Assembly: GCA_031276545.1 (NCBI GenBank)
Contig: JAISMW010000052.1
Location: forward strand, 1 to 5,587
Length of the DNA stretch: 5,587 bases
Reading direction: 5' to 3'
Source: Tannerellaceae bacterium
GTDB taxonomy: Bacteria; Bacteroidota; Bacteroidia; Bacteroidales; Tannerellaceae
Translations under genes and position numbers: made by a program
Shown: positions 1-5,587 of the stretch, in pieces
Position numbering within the stretch: position 1 is the stretch's first letter
Layout: each line of letters opens with the position of its first letter
Notes under the pieces: model-generated
Seen by the model: only the letters and a program-made list of their open reading frames with translations
Database searches by the model: none
Told to the model about the DNA's origin: nothing

Positions 1-28
1 GATTTCTTCTTCGAAGAGATTCAATTTT

Positions 29-77
29 GCAAGCATCTTTTTATGGGTTTGACACCACAAAGATGCTTACTTTTTTT
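29..77 (+). terminator. Rho-independent terminator of an upstream gene outside the window
   Basis: A perfect 10-bp stem, AAGCATCTTT (31-40) with AAAGATGCTT (59-68), encloses an 18-nt loop. It is followed at once by seven T residues (71-77) on the + strand. An outer G29-C70 pair is also possible. The minus strand has no comparable T-tract after the stem, so the terminator most likely serves a + strand gene ending before the window. Confidence 0.75.
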
Positions 78-195
78 CTATCTTCATCTCACATTTTTAC
101 CCCGCGCTAAGTATAATCACTTCATTAAAATACGCTCGTTGTTTCTTCGTTCTTAATTGCATCTTTAACTCTTTTGGGGAGTCAACTTTTTCTAG

Positions 196-342
196 CGAAA
201 GACAAAACCGAATTGTCTTAAGACAAAACGGTTTTGTCTTAAGACAGAAGCGTTCCGGCTTAAGCCAAAACGCCACCGTATTAAGCCGGATTGTCCGGCA
301 TTTAAGCGTGTAGTCCAGGTACTTAAGTGCGTATTTCCGACG
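196..342. repeat. 21-bp periodic array of palindromic TTAAG boxes
   Basis: A TTAAG core preceded by C, A or T recurs at exactly 21-bp intervals, starting at 217, 238, 259, 280, 301 and 322. Four of the six are the full palindrome CTTAAG. A decayed unit (CGAAAG) sits one period earlier, at 196. The first units are nearly identical; later ones diverge outside the core. Units 1-2 are doubly palindromic: 214-229 (TGTCTTAAGACAAAAC) is the exact reverse complement of 231-246, a 16-bp arm pair around G230. TTGTCTTAAGACAA (213-226) and GGCTTAAGCC (257-266) are local palindromes. A 21-bp period is two helical turns and also seven codons. The frame through it is open from 196 to 456 but has no ATG before 445 and no GTG or TTG until close to its end. 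Operator array, decayed minisatellite or structured transcript are all possible. Confidence 0.85.
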
Positions 343-439
343 CAGATTCAGGCGCGGAAGACGGCAAAACGGTTCCTCTTACGCTCGCCCACGAGGTGGA
401 AGCCCTTATGTGGAAATCCTCAACGATTGGGTATTCTGC

Positions 440-621
440 ATTCAATGCCGTTTACTTAATAAACAACGATGAGCGTTAATGAGTGCCGCTAATGAGCGGA
501 GCAACGTTCGCTGCCGGATTATCTCATGTACGTCTATACGGCGTACAGGGGATAATCTGAAAAGTCAGGCTCAGTGAATTACAGGAGATTGTAGCTGTTT
601 ATTAAGTAAACGACATGGAAT
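440..621. repeat. 182-bp segment bounded by 25-bp imperfect inverted repeats
   Basis: Positions 440-464 and 597-621 are reverse complements with two mismatches in 25 bp. The inner 16 bp (449-464, CGTTTACTTAATAAAC, with 597-612) are perfect. The 132 bp between them hold a small hairpin at 486-499 (CCGCT/AGCGG) and the long stem-loop at 515-559, giving a cruciform or cloverleaf-like fold. There is no coding sequence inside and no clear direct duplication just outside the arms, so a transposon-like origin is not proven. The arms could close a structured RNA. Function unknown. Confidence 0.7.
515..559. other. Long stem-loop (18 pairs, one mismatch)
   Basis: Positions 515-532 pair with 542-559 around a 9-nt loop (533-541). 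The stem has GATTATC (517-523) against GATAATC (551-557) and GTACG (528-532) against CGTAC (542-546). Only A526/G548 fails to pair, and there are two G-U pairs (516-558, 524-550). No T-tract follows on either strand, so it is not a standard terminator. It sits inside the 440-621 inverted repeat. The last bases (557-560, CTGA) can instead pair with TCAG at 565-568. Confidence 0.7.
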
Positions 622-697
622 TGAGAGTTGTTACGCTACACTTCGCGGGGAGGTGAATTGCAACACAAAAACCTTCGTTTTAATGTGCCGGCAAATG

Positions 698-745
698 CAG
701 CCTTTTTCGCTTATTTAACGTGAGTTCGACGTGAGAAAAAGGCTG
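698..745. other. Hairpin overlapping the left arm of the 711-885 element
   Basis: CAGCCTTTTTC (698-708) is the exact reverse complement of 735-745, an 11-bp stem. Its loop contains a second small stem, ACGT 718-721 with ACGT 729-732. The 3' arm shares bases 735-737, and the loop shares 718-734, with the left arm of the longer-range inverted repeat pairing to 859-878. The two structures therefore cannot form together. No T-tract follows, so it is not an ordinary terminator. Confidence 0.65.
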
Positions 746-885
746 AAATATCGAGGCAGAGACCGCCTATCAGGAGGCTTCCCCAAGCCAGGCTCAAGCC
801 CTTGCAGGCTAATGGGGGTTAACCCCAAACCATCGGAGAATTCCTCCCGAAACACGGGTTCTTACGTCGAACTCAGGTTTATTTA
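711..885. repeat. MITE-like or RNA-like element: 20-bp imperfect terminal inverted repeats within 7-bp direct repeats
   Basis: Positions 718-737 and 859-878 are inverted repeats with two mismatches in 20 (G720/G876 and G733/T863; the latter would be a G-U pair in RNA). The core TGAGTTCGACGT (721-732) against ACGTCGAACTCA (864-875) is perfect. Directly outside the arms lie identical 7-mers, TTATTTA at 711-717 and 879-885, which resemble a target-site duplication. The 121 bp between the arms carry several small hairpins (776-789, GGGGTTAACCCC at 815-826, 846-858) and no open gene. This fits a short non-autonomous element, but also a multi-branched RNA closed by a long stem. The 7-mer is AT-rich, so chance is possible. 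Confidence 0.55.
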
Positions 886-959
886 TTGCACTTTATAAAA
901 TCACCCCCCCCTCACCCCGCTTTATGTAAAATAAACGAACGTCTATTCTATACATCACT

Positions 960-997
960 ATTCGTTATTCACTGTTCACTGCTATAAACTGTTCACC
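960..997. repeat. Degenerate heptamer repeats (RTTCRYT)
   Basis: Three adjacent heptamers, ATTCGTT, ATTCACT and GTTCACT, run from 960 to 980. The 9-mer ACTGTTCAC at 971-979 recurs at 988-996. They lie just upstream of the msrA promoter. They may be remnants of slipped-strand repeats or a weak direct-repeat operator; nothing in the sequence decides between these. Confidence 0.5.
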
Positions 998-1007
998 GTA
1001 AAAAAAC

Positions 1008-1038
1008 TTGGCGGAATGAAAAGAACCGCATATATTTG
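1008..1038 (+). promoter_or_regulatory. Bacteroidetes-type promoter of msrA
   Basis: TATATTTG at 1031-1038 matches the Bacteroidetes -7 consensus TAnnTTTG exactly. TTG at 1008-1010, within ACTTGG, lies 20 nt upstream and fits a degenerate -33 box. Transcription would then begin near 1043-1047, leaving a leader of about 25 nt before the ATG at 1069. This placement argues against translation starting at the in-frame TTG at 1036, which overlaps the -7 box. Confidence 0.65.
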
Positions 1039-1068
1039 TCCGACTGTTCTTATACTGAATTTATTATC

Positions 1069-1563
1069 ATGGAAAATACAAACATCCGCTATGCTTATTT
1101 CTCCTCCGGCTGCTTCTGGGGTACCGAGTATCATTTTATGAAGGCGCACGGCGTGACGGCTACCGCCACCGGATTTATGGGAGGACATCTTCCTCATCCT
1201 ACGTATCAGCAGGTATGTACCGGGGAAACCGGACACCTGGAATGTGTGGAAGTAACATACGACTGCACAAAAACAACGTATGAGGATTTGCTGAAACTCT
1301 TCTTCGAAACGCACGATTTTACGCAGACCGACGGGCAGGGACCGGATATCGGCTCCCAGTATCTGTCGTGTATTTTCTACCGGGATGCGCACGAAAAGGA
1401 TATGGCCGAAGCGTATGTGTCTCTCCTGAACGGGATGGGACACCGGGTGGCTACGCTGCTGGCCCCCGCTTCCACATTCTGGAAAGCGGAAGATTATCAT
1501 CAGCAGTATTATGCGCACAAAGGCACACAGCCCTACTGCCACAGCTACCGGAAAATATTCTGA
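1069..1563 (+). CDS. msrA: Peptide-methionine (S)-S-oxide reductase MsrA
   Basis: MsrA reduces the S-epimer of methionine sulfoxide, free or in proteins, repairing oxidative damage in the cytoplasm with thioredoxin as usual electron donor. The 164-residue product has the family signature GCFWG at residues 14-18 with catalytic Cys15. The conserved block GHLE (55-58) supplies the family's acidic active-site residue Glu58. QGPDIGSQY (90-98) supplies Asp93, and EDYHQQYY (141-148) follows. Cys157 near the C-terminus is the likely resolving cysteine; Cys50, 59, 66 and 101 are additional. No signal peptide is seen. The start at ATG 1069 puts the GCFWG motif at the usual distance from the N-terminus; an in-frame TTG at 1036 adds 11 unconserved residues and overlaps the promoter. 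The gene appears to have its own promoter and is followed by a strong hairpin. No msrB lies next to it. Family assignment is very secure. Confidence 0.96.
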   Translation: MENTNIRYAYFSSGCFWGTEYHFMKAHGVTATATGFMGGHLPHPTYQQVCTGETGHLECVEVTYDCTKTTYEDLLKLFFETHDFTQTDGQGPDIGSQYLSCIFYRDAHEKDMAEAYVSLLNGMGHRVATLLAPASTFWKAEDYHQQYYAHKGTQPYCHSYRKIF

Positions 1564-1581
1564 CGGAAGGAATAATCAGCA

Positions 1582-1606
1582 GGAGCTTTTTCGCCGAAAA
1601 GGCTCC
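1582..1606. terminator. Strong hairpin between msrA and the DUF1801 gene, possibly an attenuating terminator
   Basis: GGAGCTTTTTC (1582-1592) pairs with GAAAAGGCTCC (1596-1606) across a 3-nt loop, giving 11 pairs including one G-U. It starts 18 bp after the msrA stop. The stem is terminator-like, but the following bases (ATTATACC) are not a T-tract on either strand. Termination may therefore be partial, or the hairpin may stabilise the msrA mRNA end. Whether the next gene is co-transcribed stays open. Confidence 0.45.
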
Positions 1607-1624
1607 ATTATACCGACATAATAT

Positions 1625-2008
1625 ATGGATAAGAAGAATCTGCCTGAAAACATAGATGCCTACATCGCGGCGTTTCCCCCGGAAATACAGGCCATAATGA
1701 ACGAAGTGCGTAGCGTAATCGCTAAAACCGCTCCGGATGCAGGCGAATGTATCAGTTGGGCGATGCCCACATTCAGGATCAAGAAGATACTCGTACAGTT
1801 TGCAGGATTTAAGAGCCATCTGGGTTTCTATCCCTTTCCCGAAGCCGTCGCGCATTTCCGCAGCGAATTGGCGCCGTATCATACCGGCAAAGGAAGTATC
1901 CGGTTTCCTTATCACAAACCCGTACCTTACGATCTGATTGCACGTATGGTGGCATATAACCGGGAAAAATTAAGACCGGGAAATGAACCGGAACAGAATA
2001 TAGCATGA
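1625..2008 (+). CDS. DUF1801 / YdhG-like protein
   Basis: This 127-residue protein matches the DUF1801 (YdhG) family in length and motifs. An N-terminal helical part (about 7-36) contains FPPEIQAIMNEVRSVI. Then comes a core with ECISWAMPTFR (41-51), a strand pair around ILVQFAGFKSHLGFYP (55-70), and the diagnostic GKGSIRFPYHKPVP (88-101) leading into a C-terminal helix. There is no signal peptide or membrane segment, so it is probably cytosolic. B. subtilis YdhG (Fra), a member of this fold group, has been described as a frataxin-like iron chaperone; that role cannot be assumed here, and many members are uncharacterised. The ATG at 1625 gives the usual family length. It lies 61 bp after msrA, beyond a hairpin, and 34 bp before aldA, so it may be its own unit or a read-through gene. 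Family confident, function not. Confidence 0.88.
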   Translation: MDKKNLPENIDAYIAAFPPEIQAIMNEVRSVIAKTAPDAGECISWAMPTFRIKKILVQFAGFKSHLGFYPFPEAVAHFRSELAPYHTGKGSIRFPYHKPVPYDLIARMVAYNREKLRPGNEPEQNIA

Positions 2009-2042
2009 AATTCACTTCACCTGTTTAAAAATTTATATTGCA

Positions 2043-3479
2043 ATGAAAGAACTGAAAATGTATGTCGATGGAACATTCATCGAAAACCAGTCCGGAAAAT
2101 GGATTGATGTAGTAAATCCCTCTACCGAAGAGGTCATCTCGCGTATGCCCGACGGTACGGTAAGTGATGCGCAAAGGGCTATCGAAGCGGCCGCCAAAGC
2201 GCAGGGCGCCTGGGAACGTATACCGGCGGTTCAGCGCGCCGCCTATCTGATTAAAATGGCCGAAGGGATCCGGAAGAGAGCGCAGGAACTGACGGATATT
2301 ATCGTGCGCGAAGGGGGAAAAACGCAGGGACTGGCCAATGTGGAAGTACTCTTCACCGCCGACTATCTGGAATATATGGCCGGATGGGCGCGACGCTACG
2401 AAGGAGAGATTATCCAGAGCGACCGGCCGCACGAAAATATCTTCCTCTTCAAGAAACCGATTGGCGTAACCACCGGTATTCTGCCCTGGAACTTCCCCTT
2501 CTTCCTGATTGCCCGCAAAGCGGCGCCGGCGCTGGTGACAGGCAATACCATCGTGATTAAACCCAGTCAGATTACACCCGAAAACGCTTATGTCTTCGCA
2601 CAGATTGTGCACGAAACCGGCTTGCCGAAGGGAGTGTTTAATATCGTAAACGGAAAAGGAACGGTAATCGGTCGGGAATTGGCAGCCAATCCGAAGGTGG
2701 GCATGGTGAGCCTGACCGGCAGCGTGAGCGCAGGCGTACAAACCATGGCGGCAGCAGCGCCCAATGTGACGAAAGTATCGCTGGAACTGGGAGGGAAAGC
2801 GCCGGGTATCGTGCTGCCCGATGCCGACCTCGACTTGGCGGTGAAGTCGATCATCGCCTCGAGGGTGATCAATACCGGACAGGTATGCAACTGCTGCGAG
2901 CGCGTATACGTGCACGCAAGCATCCGGGAAGCCTTCCTCGAAAAAGTGGTGGCCGGCATGAAGGCGGTCAGGACGGGCAACCCGGCCGAAACGGCCGACC
3001 TGGACATGGGGCCGCTGGTGGAAGCCGGCGCCCTGAAGTCGGTGCAGGAAAAAGTAGACAAAGCCGTCTCGCAGGGCGCCCGGCTCCTGTGCGGCGGCAA
3101 GCGCATCGGAACAAAAGGCTATTTCTTTGAACCGACCGTACTGACGGACTGCACGCAGGGAATGGATATCATACAGGAGGAAACCTTCGGGCCGGTGCTG
3201 CCGGTGGTGGAATATACCGACCTGGAAGACGCCATCGCCTGGGCCAACGATTGCGAATACGGTCTCACGTCGTCTGTATATACACAGAATCTGGACGTTG
3301 CCTTCCGGCTGATTCGCGCCCTGAAATTCGGCGAGACCTACATCAACCGCGAAAACTTCGAGGCCATGCAGGGATTCCATGCCGGCTGGCGCAAGTCGGG
3401 AATCGGCGGGGCAGACGGCAAACACGGACTGGAAGAATACCTTCAAACACAGATGGTCTATCTGGAGACCAGAGGCTGA
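2043..3479 (+). CDS. aldA: Lactaldehyde dehydrogenase (NAD-dependent aldehyde dehydrogenase AldA)
   Basis: AldA oxidises L-lactaldehyde to L-lactate with NAD+, and in characterised relatives also glycolaldehyde to glycolate. The 478-residue product follows E. coli AldA almost end to end from memory, including YEGEIIQSDRP (119-129), GILPWNFPFFLIARK (145-159), TGSVSAG (225-231), YINRENFEAMQGFHAGWRK (433-451) and SGIGGADGKHGL (452-463). Key residues visible: oxyanion Asn150, cofactor-site Lys173, general base Glu248 in LELGGKAP, nucleophile Cys282 in GQVCNC, and NAD-ribose Glu380 in EETFGP. Cys284 and Cys285 follow the nucleophile; E. coli AldA has Ala at the latter position. The start fits E. 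coli AldA with three fewer N-terminal residues. The leader is AT-rich without a clear Shine-Dalgarno, and no convincing promoter is visible in the 34-bp gap. It heads the operon; lutA begins 2 bp after its stop. Very sure of family; substrate inferred from close similarity. Confidence 0.95.
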   Translation: MKELKMYVDGTFIENQSGKWIDVVNPSTEEVISRMPDGTVSDAQRAIEAAAKAQGAWERIPAVQRAAYLIKMAEGIRKRAQELTDIIVREGGKTQGLANVEVLFTADYLEYMAGWARRYEGEIIQSDRPHENIFLFKKPIGVTTGILPWNFPFFLIARKAAPALVTGNTIVIKPSQITPENAYVFAQIVHETGLPKGVFNIVNGKGTVIGRELAANPKVGMVSLTGSVSAGVQTMAAAAPNVTKVSLELGGKAPGIVLPDADLDLAVKSIIASRVINTGQVCNCCERVYVHASIREAFLEKVVAGMKAVRTGNPAETADLDMGPLVEAGALKSVQEKVDKAVSQGARLLCGGKRIGTKGYFFEPTVLTDCTQGMDIIQEETFGPVLPVVEYTDLEDAIAWANDCEYGLTSSVYTQNLDVAFRLIRALKFGETYINRENFEAMQGFHAGWRKSGIGGADGKHGLEEYLQTQMVYLETRG

Positions 3480-3481
3480 GC

Positions 3482-4179
3482 ATGAAAGCCGGTTTATTCA
3501 TCCCCTGCTACGTAAACGCGGTCTACCCGGAGGTGGGCGTCGCCACCTGCAAACTGCTGGACTGCCTGGGCGTCGAAACAGCGTATCCCCTCCGCCAGAC
3601 CTGCTGCGGCCAGCCGATGGCCAACGCCGGTTTCGAGGGGAAAGCCGTTTCGCTGATTGCCCGTTTCGAAAGGCTTTTCGAGTTGTACGAATATGTGGTG
3701 ACCCCCTCCGCCAGTTGTGCCGCGTTTATCAAAAGCCGTACAAGCAGCCCTGTCTACGAGATTTGCGAATTTCTGCACGACGTAGTGAAGGTGAACAGCC
3801 TCCCCGGCAAATTCCCCCACAAAGTAAGCGTACACAACAGTTGCCACGGCGTGCGGGAACTGCATCTGTCGTCGGCCGGCGAACTGAATATACCTCCCTA
3901 TTCCAAGCTCAGGCGCCTCCTGTCTTTCGTGGAAGGCGTCGAAGTGTTCGAACCGGAAATAACGGACGAATGTTGCGGCTTCGGCGGGATGTTTTCCATC
4001 GAGGAGCCTGCCGTGTCCGTCTGTATGGGGGAAGACAGACTGGCCGGTCATCTCGCTACCGGCGCCGAATACATCACCGGCGCCGACAGTTCGTGCCTGA
4101 TGCACATGCAGGGTATCGCCCGCCGGGAAAAACATCCGGCACAGTTCATACATATTGTACAAATTTTAGCCGCAGGATT

Positions 4180-4183
<4 letters not shown>
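3482..4183 (+). CDS. lutA: L-lactate oxidation complex subunit LutA (LldE), CCG-domain protein
   Basis: LutA is one of three subunits of the LutABC (LldEFG) complex that oxidises L-lactate to pyruvate in the cytoplasm. The 233-residue protein has two cysteine-rich CCG domains of the type found in heterodisulfide reductase subunit B and glycolate oxidase iron-sulfur subunits. The first has Cys9, Cys41-Cys42-Gly (TCCGQPMANAG) and Cys79. The second has Cys121 in HNSCHGVREL, Cys164-Cys165-Gly (ECCGFGGMFS) and Cys205 in SSCLMH. All ligand-type cysteines expected for the subfamily are present, so it looks functional. ATG 3482 is preferred over upstream in-frame positions because the family begins with an MKAGLFIPCY-like strand and upstream codons would overlap aldA. 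AGAGG at 3471-3475 is a possible weak ribosome site. Its stop overlaps the lutB start (ATGA), which suggests translational coupling. Length is typical. Confidence 0.94.
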
Positions 4184-5562
<1,379 letters not shown>

Positions 5563-5565
5563 ATC

Positions 5566-5587
5566 ATGAGCAGCAAAGAAGACATCC
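5566..5587 (+). CDS. lutC: LutC (LldG), N-terminal fragment cut by the window end
   Basis: Only ATG and six further codons are present, reading MSSKEDI before the window stops. The call rests on position, 3 bp after lutB in an otherwise canonical lutA-lutB order, and on the resemblance of these residues to LutC N-termini in Bacteroidales. LutC is a single LUD-domain protein and the third subunit of the L-lactate oxidation complex. The fragment is too short for any domain to be seen. Confidence 0.7.

Larger units (their letters stand above)
1..1068. other. Gene-poor, structure-rich intergenic block upstream of msrA
   Basis: No protein gene can be supported in these roughly 1,070 bases. Reading frames are short, lack usable starts, or are antisense to msrA. 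The block is instead packed with inverted and direct repeats, which are listed separately: terminator 29-77, 21-bp array 196-342, inverted repeat 440-621, hairpins 515-559 and 698-745, MITE-like element 711-885, heptamers 960-997 and a promoter at 1008-1038. Smaller dyads include 334-360 (8 bp with one bulged base), 486-499, 664-687 (9 bp with a 2-nt bulge), the palindrome TGCCGGCA at 686-693, GGCTT/AAGCC at 776-789, GGGGTTAACCCC at 815-826 and CCCG/CGGG at 846-858. I see nothing in 78-195 beyond AT-rich sequence. I infer either structured RNA or repeat-element remnants. Confidence 0.7.

Noticed and set aside
8..17. 10-bp palindrome TCTTCGAAGA
   Set aside because: Short, isolated and at the window edge; no partner or repeat supports a function.
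196..342. CRISPR array
   Set aside because: The period is only 21 bp, the conserved part is about 6 bp, no 25-40 bp spacers exist and no cas gene is nearby.
515..559. Integron attC site or known riboswitch
   Set aside because: No paired attC core boxes and no integrase or cassette gene nearby. No gene starts close downstream for a cis-acting riboswitch, and I recognise no conserved aptamer motif.
615..723. Two tiny frames, ATG 615-656 (13 codons) and TTG 658-723 (21 codons, after GGGGAGG)
   Set aside because: Too short to support, and they overlap arms of inverted repeats that explain the sequence better. The GGGGAGG is suggestive, but Bacteroidota seldom depend on such sites.
902..919. Minus-strand G-quadruplex
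   Set aside because: Only two G-runs are separated clearly (eight and four G); four well-spaced runs are not present.
1036..1068. TTG-initiated N-terminal extension of MsrA by 11 residues
   Set aside because: The TTG lies inside the predicted -7 promoter box, the extra residues match nothing typical of MsrA, and ATG 1069 gives the expected distance to the GCFWG motif.
982..1542. Antisense reading frame over msrA
   Set aside because: No family resemblance, and it covers the msrA promoter and gene, which are well supported on the + strand.
2025..3446. 473-residue antisense reading frame over aldA
   Set aside because: It is the mirror of a GC-rich, codon-biased gene. Its translation has no recognisable domain, while the + strand frame is a complete AldA with all catalytic residues.
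3251..3481. Upstream extension of LutA into aldA
   Set aside because: It would overlap more than 200 bp of aldA in another frame and adds sequence not found in LutA proteins. ATG 3482 fits the family start.
3379..4179. 267-residue upstream extension of LutB through lutA
   Set aside because: It is out of frame with lutA and has no domain; the ATGA overlap start at 4180 gives the normal LutB length.

Overview
The window looks like a Bacteroidota chromosome, most likely Bacteroidales. The gene before msrA has a promoter that fits the Bacteroidetes consensus (TAnnTTTG at -7). Shine-Dalgarno sequences are weak or absent, leaders are AT-rich, and the proteins resemble gut Bacteroidales homologues. 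The genus cannot be fixed. The operon in the second half is visibly richer in G+C than the first 1 kb.

Positions 1-1068 hold no convincing gene but a great deal of structure. In order: an intrinsic terminator for an unseen upstream gene (29-77); an array of TTAAG boxes with a strict 21-bp period (196-342); a 25-bp imperfect inverted repeat enclosing a long hairpin (440-621, hairpin 515-559); a second element with 20-bp imperfect terminal inverted repeats bounded by 7-bp direct repeats (711-885), overlapped by an alternative hairpin (698-745); a short C-tract and degenerate heptamers; and the msrA promoter. This block is the least explained part of the window. It could be a structured non-coding RNA, a cluster of non-autonomous repeat elements, or both.

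Positions 1069-2008 carry two small housekeeping-type genes on the + strand: msrA (methionine sulfoxide reductase A) and a DUF1801/YdhG-like protein. A strong hairpin lies between them.

Positions 2043-5587 carry a tight + strand operon: aldA, lutA, lutB and the first codons of lutC. The junctions are a 2-bp gap, an ATGA overlap and a 3-bp gap. AldA would oxidise L-lactaldehyde (the product of L-fucose and L-rhamnose breakdown) to L-lactate. The LutABC iron-sulfur complex would then oxidise L-lactate to pyruvate. The layout therefore reads as a lactaldehyde-to-pyruvate cassette. The functions come from family resemblance; the link to deoxy-sugar use is inference.
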